DNA of 27,129 nucleotides. It comes from Spirochaetes bacterium ADurb.Bin110. Lineage in GTDB: Bacteria; Spirochaetota; Spirochaetia; Treponematales; Rectinemataceae. The first letter of the stretch is position 1. Each line of letters opens with the position of its first letter. The notes beneath the pieces were generated by a model that was not told the DNA's origin, did not search any database, and saw only the letters and a list, made by a program, of their open reading frames with translations. The position numbers and the translations under genes were made by a program. Positions 14,147-23,132 of the stretch are shown piece by piece. The DNA lies in assembly GCA_002070755.1 (NCBI GenBank), contig MWDY01000279.1, positions 1 to 27,129 of the forward strand. The letters are read 5' to 3'.

Positions 14147-15580
14147 ATGATGAAGAATTTCAAATCCTTGATCAGCCATATATATTTTGTGGCTTTTTTT
14201 GTGGCCTTTTTGATTGCAGTATACTTTATTGCTATACAAAGGCAAGAAACTTTACAGGCTTCAGTGCCAATTGAGAATCGAACTATTGTCCTCGAAAGCC
14301 TATCAGATAAAAACCAAGTTTCGCCTCAAAATACTTCACAACAACATGCAAAGATATCACCTCTTCCAGGTGAGATCTTTCTCAAGACAATAGATATAGA
14401 TGTCGACGATGATGAAGATTTCGAGCAAGTCATTCTATGCAAGAAAACAGCCGGAAGCACAGTCTTGTGGATTATTATTGCTGACTTTTCGTCAAATCTT
14501 GGCGTCTATCTTAGACATTTCGAGGCCCAGATACGAGCTTCAAAGCTAGAGAGCATAACCGTGCAGCCACTTGATGTTACAGGTGATGAGCTTTCCGATC
14601 TTATTATTCAAGGTCTGGATAGTTCTAACAATCAAACCCTAACCATATTTCGTCGGCTTTTAAATCGGGGGTATGGTCTAATATTTTCAGAGGCAGGCTT
14701 GTCTATAAATCTTCAGGACTCTGATAATTTTGCTATCCCATCTATTGTTGTCGAATCATTGCCAAATAAAGCGGGTTTCGTTTCCTATAAGACCTATAGA
14801 TGGAACAGAAACCGCCTCTTATTAGAAAAAGTATCAGAATCTCCCTTAAGAGAGAGCAATAGCATCTTAGAAGGTCCTTCTGGAAGCGACGCTGCGTCAT
14901 ATCTCTCCTGGCTCAAGCGACTTTGGACAAAGAATTCAGATATATCCAATATATGCTCGCTGTATTTAGATACGAATAGCAATGCATTGATCTTAGAAGG
15001 CCAACAGATTCAGCAACGATGGATAATTAAAAGCGCTGAGCGCAATGGCAATCGACTATATCTTACCTGTAGGCTCTCAGAGCTAAGCGATCTCGATCGA
15101 ATCTTTATAATCGACGCAAAAGGACAAAACGAAATATTGGTCAACATAATCGATCAACAAGTATCTCATTTCCGCCGCGATGAAGGTTGGTCTGGGAGAT
15201 ACAAATCGTTTGATTATGCAAAGGAATCTGAGGAACATAAGACGATATTGTCAAGCCTTGATCATTCGCTATTTCTAGGCCGTTATCTTGGTGATAACCA
15301 TTCTGTGCTGGTGCTCGATCAGGCCAAGAGTATCCTTGTAATAAATGGGAAATATAGAGAAGGGGCTGCAAGAGTCTATGATTACGATGGATATCGATTG
15401 CTTGATTTCTTGCAGATTCAGCCGAATGGGCTTGTCGGAGAGAGGCTGCTCTTCATTATCTCTATCGATCAATCTGAGAATGGCTCAATAAATCGCCTCA
15501 TCCTTCGACCAGCTGAGATCGGGCCAGAGGGTGCTAGAATAGAATATCGAACACCCTATATCTTCATTAAAACAAGTTAG
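14147..15580 (+). CDS. Membrane-anchored extracytoplasmic protein of unknown function
   Basis: I do not recognise this 477-aa protein with certainty. Residues 11-31 form one hydrophobic segment (IYFVAFFVAFLIAVYFIAI) after a Lys-bearing start, so it is a signal-anchor protein facing the periplasm; no lipobox Cys is present. Residues about 70-190 contain two acidic, calcium-loop-like repeats (IDIDVDDDEDFEQV and PLDVTGDELSDLII) resembling FG-GAP/VCBS repeat units. The C-terminal half is rich in beta-strand patterns (WIIKSAERNGNRLYLTCRL). The architecture recalls Treponema proteins annotated as pallilysin-related adhesins, but no HExxH motif is present and this link is weak. ATG 14150 is an equally good start, with AGAGG just upstream. 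It lies 27 bases after rocD and its stop overlaps that of the convergent SPOR gene by four bases. Confidence 0.75.
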   Translation: MMKNFKSLISHIYFVAFFVAFLIAVYFIAIQRQETLQASVPIENRTIVLESLSDKNQVSPQNTSQQHAKISPLPGEIFLKTIDIDVDDDEDFEQVILCKKTAGSTVLWIIIADFSSNLGVYLRHFEAQIRASKLESITVQPLDVTGDELSDLIIQGLDSSNNQTLTIFRRLLNRGYGLIFSEAGLSINLQDSDNFAIPSIVVESLPNKAGFVSYKTYRWNRNRLLLEKVSESPLRESNSILEGPSGSDAASYLSWLKRLWTKNSDISNICSLYLDTNSNALILEGQQIQQRWIIKSAERNGNRLYLTCRLSELSDLDRIFIIDAKGQNEILVNIIDQQVSHFRRDEGWSGRYKSFDYAKESEEHKTILSSLDHSLFLGRYLGDNHSVLVLDQAKSILVINGKYREGAARVYDYDGYRLLDFLQIQPNGLVGERLLFIISIDQSENGSINRLILRPAEIGPEGARIEYRTPYIFIKTS

Positions 15581-16626
15581 GGGCCTGCAGGATAAGATTC
15601 ATATCCAAGGTCTTTGAGCTTGGACTGTGTTTTTCCCCAGTCTTCTTCAGCTGCCACATGGACAGCCCATCTTAGCTCGCCAGCTTGGTTTTTCATTTCT
15701 ATTATCCTTGTCCTGAACTTTTGATTAGTCAAGTTTTTAGATAGCCGCTCAGCATTATCTTTCGAAGAAAAATAGCCCACCTGCAGCCACTGGACTTCGC
15801 TTGTAGAGCCATGTTCTTCTACTATTGGAGAACTGCTCGATGATCCCCCATAATCAGCTAGAGGAGCTTGACCCTTAATCCACGAAAACCCTAAATAAAG
15901 TATAAGCGATGAAGAAGGGAAAGCTTTTCCCAGAATCAAATCCGATTCTATTGAGTCGGGGAAATCCTTTACCAAGCTGCAAGGGCTAGCCCCAAACTGA
16001 CCAAAATCCGCAAAATATTGCAGAAGCAACAGCTCTTTTCGCAATTGAGGTTTTGTAACGATAGCTAACGCATCTCTCGTTTTTGAAGAAGCTGAAACAT
16101 AATCTTGATCATAAAGAGAAAGCCATATGTCAAAAATAATTCGAAATTCCGGCAAGACAGCCTCATTTTTTAAAAGCACTAGTGCGTTTTTCTGATCGCC
16201 GACTGCTATTGAAAGCCTTAGTGCCTCAACAATGTATTTCCCGTCGATAGAGGCGGCCTTTATATACCACGACGCAGCTTCTTTTGTTTGCCCAAGAAGC
16301 AGATATAGCCCTCCCAGAATGCCCCTGAGCTCGGCTTTCAAGTTCTGGCCAGCCTTTGCCTCATATTCTTGACAAAGGGCTATTCCATCTCTAACAGGTA
16401 GCTGCGAAACTGCCGAAAGCAAGACATCTCGCAAGGCATCTTGGCTTGTGGTCTTTGACGCAGCTTGTCGGGCCTGATTCAGACTTTTGTATGTCTCTGC
16501 CTCCGAGGATGAGCTAATAATAAAAATAAATAATGATAGGAAAAATGTAAATGAGACTGTGAAATTGAGAAACCAGCGATCCCTAGATATCTGTATTCTG
16601 TTTCTCTTCACACTTCTTATCTTCAC
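15577..16626 (-). CDS. SPOR-domain protein with N-terminal membrane anchor and TPR-like region
   Basis: The 349-aa protein has a basic N-terminus and one hydrophobic segment at about residues 20-41 (ending before SEAETYKS; possibly a cleaved signal). A helical TPR-like part follows (GGLYLLLGQTKEAASWYIKAASID, about 105-130). The C-terminal domain from about 275 has the SPOR pattern: WLQVGYFSSKDNAERLSKNL, a middle strand, then WAVHVAAEEDWGKTQSKLKDLGY. SPOR domains bind glycan strands lacking stem peptides and target proteins to the division site or cell wall, so a role in cell-envelope organisation is likely. Translation starts at GTG 16626, which overlaps the miaB stop (GTGA), indicating coupling. 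A run of small residues before the SPOR domain looks like a linker. The product function beyond wall binding is unknown. Confidence 0.85.
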   Translation of the reverse strand: MKIRSVKRNRIQISRDRWFLNFTVSFTFFLSLFIFIISSSSEAETYKSLNQARQAASKTTSQDALRDVLLSAVSQLPVRDGIALCQEYEAKAGQNLKAELRGILGGLYLLLGQTKEAASWYIKAASIDGKYIVEALRLSIAVGDQKNALVLLKNEAVLPEFRIIFDIWLSLYDQDYVSASSKTRDALAIVTKPQLRKELLLLQYFADFGQFGASPCSLVKDFPDSIESDLILGKAFPSSSLILYLGFSWIKGQAPLADYGGSSSSSPIVEEHGSTSEVQWLQVGYFSSKDNAERLSKNLTNQKFRTRIIEMKNQAGELRWAVHVAAEEDWGKTQSKLKDLGYESYPAGP

Positions 16627-17990
16627 ACTTCCTCGCCTCTTAATGTATTGCCAGCAACCGATATAAACCTTACCTGGGCAAATTGCCCAATTCTTGTTGG
16701 AGAGCCAGGAAAGACCACCATCTCATCGCGTGATGTCCTTGCCAATAGCTCTCTTGATGATTGCTTTGATCGGTTTTCTATGAGCACCTTGTCGACTTGG
16801 CCAATTCGCTCTCTCATAAGAGAAGTTGTTATCTCTTTTTGAAGGGCAATAACTCGGGCAAGTCTATCTTTTTTTATTTTTTCAGGTACTTTATTTGGCA
16901 GTCCAGCAGCAAATGTGCCTTCGCGTTCGTTGAAGTGATACATGAAAGCATAAGAAAAATGAACACTGCGCATTAGTCTTAAAGTCTGTTCAAGATCTTC
17001 TTCGGTCTCACCAGGAAATCCGACCATAATATCTGTAGATAATGTAAGGTCTGGAATTGCCTTTTTTAGAGCATCGATTACAGAAAGGTAGTATTCTCGA
17101 GTGTATTTGCGATTCATCGCGGAGAGTATGGTATTAGAGCCCGATTGCAAAGGCAAATGGAGGTGATGACAAAAAAAAGGATCCTCTGCCATAACTGCTA
17201 TGAGCTCTTTAGAGAGATCTTTGGGATGGCTTGTAAGAAAACGAATCCAGCCAATTCCACGCTCAGATTGCTTAGGCGGCGCATCGGCGCATCCTATCGT
17301 GTCTTTGCTATCTTGCTTTTTTCGCAGGTGCATCGCAATCATCTTTAGGAGCCCGGTAAAGTCTAAAAATGTCCCATCTTTTTCCCAGCTATAGGAATTT
17401 ACATTCTGTCCAAGAAGAGTAATCTCGCGAATACCAAGATCTTCGAGCTTATCTATTTCCTGAAGAATATCCACAGGGCTGCGCGAAATCTCGCGTCCCC
17501 GTACATAAGGCACTATACAGTAGGTGCAAAAATTATTGCAGCCATGCATTATGGGAATAAAGGATCGAAATGCCCCACCCTCGTGATGGAACTCACTGAA
17601 AACATATCTTGGGCTCTCCTCGAGCGCTTCTATCTTTTGGCCATTGGCAATGGTGTCGAGCATAAGCGAAAATGATTGCTTTTGGAATGTTCCAAAAACA
17701 TAGTCGACGCCGGGAGCCTTTTTTCGAATGGCATTTTTATACTGCTCTGCCATACAACCAACAACCGCCAGAACGAAATTATGTTCTTTCTTGCGTGCAG
17801 TTAATTGATGAATACGATTCCATACGCGGTTTTCGGCAGTTGCTCTTACGGTACATGTATTCAATAAAATTAGCTGGGCTTCTTCCTCTCCAGAGCGCCC
17901 CCATCCATGTTCTTTAAGAGTCACCTCCATCGCTGCCGACTCAGCCTTGTTCATCTCGCAGCCATAGGTCTCGATATGATAATTTTTCAT
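16623..17990 (-). CDS. miaB: tRNA-2-methylthio-N6-dimethylallyladenosine synthase MiaB
   Basis: MiaB adds the 2-methylthio group to i6A37 in tRNAs reading codons that begin with U. The 455-aa protein has the N-terminal MTTase domain with cluster ligands Cys11 (TYGCEMNKAES), Cys46 (LLNTCTVR) and Cys79 (VVGCMAEQ). The radical SAM motif is at Cys151, Cys155 and Cys158 (HGCNNFCTYC, then IVPYVRGRE), and the C-terminal part is TRAM-like. The phrases LLGQNVNSY and HLPLQSGSN are characteristic of MiaB rather than MtaB or RimO. Its start overlaps the stop of the small membrane protein upstream by ATGA, and it overlaps the SPOR gene downstream, so three genes are translationally chained. Confidence 0.97.
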   Translation of the reverse strand: MKNYHIETYGCEMNKAESAAMEVTLKEHGWGRSGEEEAQLILLNTCTVRATAENRVWNRIHQLTARKKEHNFVLAVVGCMAEQYKNAIRKKAPGVDYVFGTFQKQSFSLMLDTIANGQKIEALEESPRYVFSEFHHEGGAFRSFIPIMHGCNNFCTYCIVPYVRGREISRSPVDILQEIDKLEDLGIREITLLGQNVNSYSWEKDGTFLDFTGLLKMIAMHLRKKQDSKDTIGCADAPPKQSERGIGWIRFLTSHPKDLSKELIAVMAEDPFFCHHLHLPLQSGSNTILSAMNRKYTREYYLSVIDALKKAIPDLTLSTDIMVGFPGETEEDLEQTLRLMRSVHFSYAFMYHFNEREGTFAAGLPNKVPEKIKKDRLARVIALQKEITTSLMRERIGQVDKVLIENRSKQSSRELLARTSRDEMVVFPGSPTRIGQFAQVRFISVAGNTLRGEEV

Positions 17991-18343
17991 TTCTTCTTTT
18001 TTAGGCCTCTAATAAATCCAACAAGATTGAAAAGACCATATCCAAGAAGTCCTATGCCACCTAGGGAAAGCAGAGAATGCGATAAACCAGGCAAAAACAG
18101 AGTGGCGAATCCTGCAATGCCTGCTGCACCTAGCACTGTGCCGGAAATCTTGTCGGTCTTAGTCTTCCCTAAGAGACCTATAGCACCCAGCCCTATGAGC
18201 CCTGCGGATATTACAGTCCCGACCACTGGGATGCCAAGCAAAGCCTCGACACCTAAAAAGCCAAGGCCTGCAACCGAAGACATGACACCCTTTGTCCCTT
18301 TATCATTCAAAGTCTTGGGATCGACCGGATAATTGCTTTCCAT
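17987..18343 (-). CDS. Small glycine-rich membrane protein of unknown function
   Basis: I do not recognise this 118-aa protein. After a polar N-terminus (MESNYPVDPKTLND) it has three or four hydrophobic, glycine-rich stretches (for example VEALLGIPVVGTVISAGLIG and LSLGGIGLLGYGLFNLVGFI). It ends in RGLKKKK, so it is probably an inner-membrane protein with a cytoplasmic basic tail. The glycine pattern recalls glycine-zipper proteins. The frame is open to a GTG at 18394, but the ATG at 18343 has GAGAGGA at the right distance, so I use it. It is coupled to miaB by ATGA and lies 69 bases after the folE2 stop on the same strand. Confidence 0.7.
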   Translation of the reverse strand: MESNYPVDPKTLNDKGTKGVMSSVAGLGFLGVEALLGIPVVGTVISAGLIGLGAIGLLGKTKTDKISGTVLGAAGIAGFATLFLPGLSHSLLSLGGIGLLGYGLFNLVGFIRGLKKKK

Positions 18344-18412
18344 ATCTTTTCCTCTCTTGATCCAAAATGCATCATACTCCAAAATCCTTAACACTGATCG
18401 ACATTCCTCATA

Positions 18413-19249
18413 TCAGGGATAAGAAGATTCAAGTTGATCTAGCCTTCCATGTTCGCCACTGACCGGTTCAATCTTCGAACGATCGCTTTTTTCAACATAT
18501 GCATAAGCGGAATGGTTATGGATACTCTCAAAATTCTCCGCTTCAACCGAAAACCATGGAAAGCGATGAAGAGCATCAACCTTTAAATATACTTCTCTCA
18601 CGACATCTTCTACAAAGCGAGGCTGCATATAGGCCTTCTCAGTTATAAACTTTTCATCTTCGCGTTTCAGGAGAGTAAATAATTCGCTCGAGCCAGATTC
18701 CTCAACTATTCGGATTAAGTCCTCAAACCAAAAAAAAGGGCCAAGAGATACTTGAAGTGTCACAAGGCCTCTCTGGTTGTGTGCTCCTCCATTTGAGATA
18801 GCTTTGGAACATGGGCAAACTGTTTGCACGGGCACTATTACGCCAGCAATAAAACGATGCCCATTTTCAGAGCAGCTTGCTTCGTAAAAGCATTCATAGT
18901 TCATTATAGACGTTTGTTCCGAGACAGGTGCCTTCTTTTTGATAAAATAGGGAAAATGAATACCTGTGTAGGCTGTCTGCGCATCCAGCTCTATTCTTAA
19001 CTTTTTTAGCATTTTTATCACATTGGGCATCGAGAGGTCGCTTCGATATTCCTCAAAGATCTCTATGAATCTGCTCATGTGAGTGCCCTTGAAATCATGC
19101 GGAAGGTCTGCAAATAAATTGACCATAGCCGTTGTGTGCTGGTATTTTTCAGCTTTGTCGAGCAAAGTTATGGGGTACCTGAGGCCTTTGACTCCAACTT
19201 TCTGGATCGCAACATTGCGATTATCCTTAAACGATTGAACATCTACCAT
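18413..19249 (-). CDS. folE2: GTP cyclohydrolase I, FolE2 type
   Basis: FolE2 (the COG1469 family) converts GTP to 7,8-dihydroneopterin triphosphate, the first step of folate and of queuosine synthesis, and can work with metals other than zinc. The 278-aa protein has the signature KGTHMSRF near residue 55 and CPCSKAISNGGAHNQRG, with the family's conserved Cys, in the middle. The N-terminus DNRNVAIQKVGVKGLRYPI is also typical. It supplies the substrate of QueD (9271-9639). The start has no strong SD site: TAGGTT lies exactly six bases before the ATG and may be a -10 element or a weak SD. The 81 bases upstream separate it from folD on the same strand and may hold its own promoter. Confidence 0.96.
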   Translation of the reverse strand: MVDVQSFKDNRNVAIQKVGVKGLRYPITLLDKAEKYQHTTAMVNLFADLPHDFKGTHMSRFIEIFEEYRSDLSMPNVIKMLKKLRIELDAQTAYTGIHFPYFIKKKAPVSEQTSIMNYECFYEASCSENGHRFIAGVIVPVQTVCPCSKAISNGGAHNQRGLVTLQVSLGPFFWFEDLIRIVEESGSSELFTLLKREDEKFITEKAYMQPRFVEDVVREVYLKVDALHRFPWFSVEAENFESIHNHSAYAYVEKSDRSKIEPVSGEHGRLDQLESSYP

Positions 19250-19330
19250 AATCTAAACCTATATTTCGCGTAAAGAAATGTACTAATATCTAAAACCTAT
19301 CTTTTCTCTGCCTCATGCAAACTTGGATTC

Positions 19331-20215
19331 TTACAGCGCGATATTAGAAATCCTCGCAGCAGCATCGATGGTGTTTGAAAGCAGCATGGTGATGGTCATG
19401 GGCCCTACTCCTCCTGGTACGGGTGTTATCCAGCCTGCAACTTGCGAAGCTCCTTCGAAATCAACATCACCGCAAAGCCGATAACCCTTCTTTTTAGTAG
19501 AATCAGGCACACGATTGACTCCTACATCTATAATACAAGCACCTGGCTTGATCATATCCACAGACACCAAGCCCGGTGCTCCCGCGCAGGCCACCACAAT
19601 ATCCGCTTCGCGAACATGAGAACCAAGATCCCTCGTCCCAGTGTGGCAGATAGTTACTGTCGCATTGACCGATTTCCGAAGAAGGAGGTTTGCAAGTGGT
19701 TTGCCCACAATGTTTGAGCGCCCAACGACTACTGCCCTTGCTCCATTGGTCGGTACATCGCTCCTCTTAAGGAGTTCAATTATTCCAAACGGGGTACAGG
19801 GTATGAAACAGGGTTGTTCAAGGAGCATGCGACCGAGATTGACTGGAGTAAAACCGTCTACATCCTTGTTGGGATCGATAGCCTCGATAACGCGGCGCTC
19901 ATCGATATGTCTAGGAAGAGGAAGCTGAACGAGGATGCCATGAACATTTGGATCTCTATTGCATTCGGCAATTCTTTCGAGAAGAGCTTCCTCTGATGTA
20001 TTCTCCGCCATTCTTGTCTCGAAGCTCTGCATACCGATCTCAGCGCAGGCTCTTTCTTTTGCGGTTACATAAGAAATCGAAGCTGGATTATCCCCCACAA
20101 GAATCACGGCAAGACCTGGTATTACTCCTTTTCCCTTGAGGAAGATGACTTTCTGTACAAGCTCATTCCTAATCTCCTCAGCAATTCTCTTTCCATCGAT
20201 AAGTACTGCAGACAT
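19331..20215 (-). CDS. folD: Bifunctional methylenetetrahydrofolate dehydrogenase / methenyltetrahydrofolate cyclohydrolase
   Basis: FolD interconverts 5,10-methylene-, 5,10-methenyl- and 10-formyl-THF with NADP(H). The 294-aa protein from the chosen start has ILVGDNPASISYVTAKERAC with the catalytic Lys, VQLPLPRHID, ID..KDVDGF, IPCTPFGIIELL and VVGRSNIVGKPLANLLL. It also has ADIVVACAGAPG and TPVPGGVGPMTITMLL, all typical of FolD. An ATG 15 codons upstream (20260) overlaps the aminotransferase stop by ATGA. I prefer ATG 20215 because AAGGTGGGAG lies just upstream and MSAVLIDGK matches the family's N-terminus. Being last in a transcript with ftcD, it probably processes the methenyl-THF that FtcD makes. 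Confidence 0.96.
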   Translation of the reverse strand: MSAVLIDGKRIAEEIRNELVQKVIFLKGKGVIPGLAVILVGDNPASISYVTAKERACAEIGMQSFETRMAENTSEEALLERIAECNRDPNVHGILVQLPLPRHIDERRVIEAIDPNKDVDGFTPVNLGRMLLEQPCFIPCTPFGIIELLKRSDVPTNGARAVVVGRSNIVGKPLANLLLRKSVNATVTICHTGTRDLGSHVREADIVVACAGAPGLVSVDMIKPGACIIDVGVNRVPDSTKKKGYRLCGDVDFEGASQVAGWITPVPGGVGPMTITMLLSNTIDAAARISNIAL

Positions 20216-20256
20216 AACTCCTCCCACCTTCAAGATACTATATTTCCAGGATTTCG

Positions 20257-21465
20257 TCATGAATTTTCTAGTGTTTCAAAGAAATCCCTGTATTCCATGC
20301 ACCAGCAAAATGCATTGATTGTTGGAATGATCAAACTAAAGGCAAAATGTACTCCATTATCTATATCAAAAAAATATCCTGGTTGTGCGAAAATCCCTTT
20401 CTCTTTGAGCAAACGCTGGGCTATTTTATCTTCTTCCAAATAACTCGGGCTTTCAATTAGAGCAGTCCATCCGCCTTGACAGCAAAGTACTCGATGTGGG
20501 CTAGCTTTACCTGTCAGAATTTCTATATAGACAGCATAATTCTCGCGAATTCTGCCTAGCAACCTACATAAAAATGCCGTCTCATGTTCAAAGAGAAAAG
20601 GCAGGGCATTCATTATAGGAGTATTCACAGAAAGAAAAGTATCTGCAATGAGATCAAGTCTTTTTTTTGCTTTAGATACCTCTTGGCCTGGCCCAGAGAT
20701 GGTGATCCATGCAAGCTTCAGCTGAGGCAAACCCATTCGTTTAGAGAGTCCATCGAGTACAAAAGTAAGCACTCTATTCTCCCCTACAAAGGTCTTTCGT
20801 TCGATATTCTCATCTATAGGAAAATCAAAAAAAACTTCATCTGCAATCAATGCGAGATCATATTTTTCGCATAGGTCCAAAATTTCGGTCCTTTCTCCTT
20901 TTCGGATATATGAACCAGTGGGATTATTGGGATTGATTATAACAATGGCTTTGATCCGCCTAGTATAATCTGCAGCAAGAATAGAGGAAAGCTCATCGAG
21001 ATTCACATACCAGCCAGAAGGATGAACATACTCAAGCCTGTAAGTCAGCACTTTCACCGAATCCAGTTCTGCCAAGTGTTGAAAAAGAGGGTAACCAGGT
21101 TTTGGTACTAGTACCGCATCGCCAGTGTCGCATAGCAGCTTGAAAAGCCATGAATACCCCTCTGAAGTGGAAGCACAGAGAAAATAGCTATCAGGAGGCA
21201 TATTTTTGCTATACGAAACAAAATGATCCGAAATAGCCTCTCGTGCACGATAAAGCCCTCTAGGTTCTGGATCATAGAAAACATTATCTTTGGCTGCCAG
21301 AGAAATAAGATCTGAGCTTTCCCAATCGAGTTCTGCCTTTGTGGGATTTGTATTCGATAGATCTTTGATTGGAAGCCCAGTGCTGGACCTCCATGTGCGA
21401 ATCTTCGAAAGCTCATTTGGTTCTGCTTCTCCAGCATTGGATCTTCTGGAAAAAATATTTTTCAT
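20257..21465 (-). CDS. PLP-dependent class I/II aminotransferase, substrate unknown
   Basis: The 402-aa protein has the fold type I aminotransferase pattern: CASTSEGYSWLFKLLCDTGD, a YPLFQHLAEL substrate loop, INPNNPTGSYI, IADEVFFDFP, and the PLP-binding Lys242 in GLSKRMGLPQLKLAW. The ADEVF and SKRMGLP pattern resembles AspC-, ALT- or AAT-like enzymes, but the substrate cannot be read. The formal frame begins at a TTG at 21489 inside ftcD. I prefer the ATG at 21465, ten bases after the ftcD stop, with only a weak AGG as ribosome binding site. Because it sits between ftcD and folD it may feed or drain an amino acid of the same pathway, for example making or using glutamate; this is inference. 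Its stop overlaps a possible upstream folD start. Confidence 0.88.
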   Translation of the reverse strand: MKNIFSRRSNAGEAEPNELSKIRTWRSSTGLPIKDLSNTNPTKAELDWESSDLISLAAKDNVFYDPEPRGLYRAREAISDHFVSYSKNMPPDSYFLCASTSEGYSWLFKLLCDTGDAVLVPKPGYPLFQHLAELDSVKVLTYRLEYVHPSGWYVNLDELSSILAADYTRRIKAIVIINPNNPTGSYIRKGERTEILDLCEKYDLALIADEVFFDFPIDENIERKTFVGENRVLTFVLDGLSKRMGLPQLKLAWITISGPGQEVSKAKKRLDLIADTFLSVNTPIMNALPFLFEHETAFLCRLLGRIRENYAVYIEILTGKASPHRVLCCQGGWTALIESPSYLEEDKIAQRLLKEKGIFAQPGYFFDIDNGVHFAFSLIIPTINAFCWCMEYRDFFETLENS

Positions 21466-21475
21466 CAAAATAAAC

Positions 21476-23131
21476 CTATCGAAGCCCAAGAATATCTAAT
21501 ATGCTCGTCTCAAGCTCCTGCCGAAGTTGAGCTGCCTCAGTCTCTAGAAATTCGCATTCTTTCCTTGCTGCACAGGTGAATTGTTCATCAGTCAGTGTTT
21601 TTATGTTTATTCTAACATTCAAGACTGCTCCAGAAAGCCCTGCCCATGCCATGAGACATCCTGTGGCTGCATCGATTGCCGAATTTGAGTTGCCAGAACG
21701 GGCTGCTTCGAGGCATAAGCGCATCGCTTCGAGACAAAGCCGAGAAGTTTTAAGAGGCACACTAGCTGCTTCTTTGTTGGCTGTCTCGATTGCCACATCA
21801 CGCATTCTCTTCTCAGTTTCAGTCGATTTTGGAAGCCTTATAGCATCCATAACCGCATTAAAGGCCGCTGTGTCTTCATCTACTAGTTCGAGCAGAGTCT
21901 TCTTGAGTCTTTGAGCCTTGAGCCCTAATGCTTCCAATTCTTCATAAATCCCTTCGTATCCTTTCTTGCCTATGGTAAGATTTACATCCATGGCAGCCAG
22001 AGCAGATCCAAGAGCTCCTGCCAGAGCAGCTACAGATCCCCCTCCCGGTGCTGGCGAGTCTGAAGAGACAATATCTACAAAGGAGCTGATCTTTTTTGAA
22101 ACAAGAATCCCTTCTTTCCTTATTGCCCACTCTATGATCTTTTTTTCGGGTTCAAAAGGTTGTACAGAGCGTAAACCGAGTGTCTGTACAGCTAGCTCTA
22201 CAAGTTCATGCTCTGAAAGTGCGGGGCTTTTGCCTGCTTTCTGGCGATAGTATCGCCCGCAAACACAGATAGCTTCTAGAGGAATTAGTCCAATAAGCTC
22301 AGAGCCAGTTACATATACGCCTCTGGCTTCCGCTTCTTCTTTTACCGCATCGAATACCATATGCAATGGGGTTCTATGAAAATCGAGAATATTGATAGAG
22401 ACCTGAGCACATTGGTAGGATTCAATATACCATCCAATAGCACGGACAGCCTGCAATCTACCTGGAACCTTGACAATATTTCCATTGCTATCCTTTATTG
22501 TACGGCCTGTTTCTCGAATATTGAGTGCTATGTCGTGAGCTATTCTCTTATCTTTTGTGTTTAGGTTAATGTTATAAGCAATCAAAAATTCTCTTGCACC
22601 GGTTACAGTTGCGCCCCAGCGAGCGTTGAAACGAGCGGGTCCAAAGTCAGGCTGCCATACTGGATCCGAGAGTTTTGCCTCTAATCCTTCATATTCGCCA
22701 GCACGGATATCCGCAAGACTCTGTCGCTCGGGGCAGGTCGCTGATTTTTCGTAGAGATAGACTGGCACATTAAGCTCTTCTGACAGCTTTTTGCCGAAAT
22801 CCTTTGAAATACTTACGCATTCCTCCATGGAAATACCTGAAACAGGTATAAAAGGGCATACATCTAGAGCTCCTATTCGCGGATGAGCTCCATGGTGCGT
22901 TCTCATGTCTATTAGCTCATATGCAACTCGTGCTGCTTTCAAAGCGGCTTCTTTTACAGCTTCAGGAGGCCCAATGAAGGTATATACTGTACGATTTGTG
23001 TCTGCACCTGGGTCTATATCGAGCAGAAAAACCCCTTGAACAGACCTGATGGCATTTGCAATAGCTTCGATCTTAGCGTGATCTCTTCCTTCGGAAAAAT
23101 TTGGAACACATTCTAGCAAGGGCTTATCCAT
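21476..23131 (-). CDS. ftcD: Bifunctional glutamate formimidoyltransferase / formimidoyl-THF cyclodeaminase
   Basis: The 551-aa protein fuses two activities as in animal FTCD. The N-terminal half (about 1-300) begins LLECVPNFSEGRD and has THHGAHPRIGALDVCPFIP with the catalytic-type His83, matching formiminotransferase N and C subdomains. It moves a formimino group from formiminoglutamate (or a related donor) to tetrahydrofolate. The C-terminal domain from about 345 starts SDSPAPGGGSVAALAGALG, the cyclodeaminase signature, and releases ammonia to yield 5,10-methenyl-THF. GGAGGAG overlapping the mobA stop provides the SD site; the ATG follows that stop after one base. With folD two genes later this is a one-carbon salvage unit. 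No hutH, hutU or hutI lies nearby, so the formimino donor could come from histidine or from purine breakdown. Confidence 0.95.
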   Translation of the reverse strand: MDKPLLECVPNFSEGRDHAKIEAIANAIRSVQGVFLLDIDPGADTNRTVYTFIGPPEAVKEAALKAARVAYELIDMRTHHGAHPRIGALDVCPFIPVSGISMEECVSISKDFGKKLSEELNVPVYLYEKSATCPERQSLADIRAGEYEGLEAKLSDPVWQPDFGPARFNARWGATVTGAREFLIAYNINLNTKDKRIAHDIALNIRETGRTIKDSNGNIVKVPGRLQAVRAIGWYIESYQCAQVSINILDFHRTPLHMVFDAVKEEAEARGVYVTGSELIGLIPLEAICVCGRYYRQKAGKSPALSEHELVELAVQTLGLRSVQPFEPEKKIIEWAIRKEGILVSKKISSFVDIVSSDSPAPGGGSVAALAGALGSALAAMDVNLTIGKKGYEGIYEELEALGLKAQRLKKTLLELVDEDTAAFNAVMDAIRLPKSTETEKRMRDVAIETANKEAASVPLKTSRLCLEAMRLCLEAARSGNSNSAIDAATGCLMAWAGLSGAVLNVRINIKTLTDEQFTCAARKECEFLETEAAQLRQELETSILDILGLR

Positions 23132-23132
23132 A

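Noticed and set aside
21466..21489. A TTG start for the aminotransferase inside ftcD
   Set aside because: An ATG eight codons downstream lies just after the ftcD stop and avoids a rare start codon. The extra residues add nothing recognisable.
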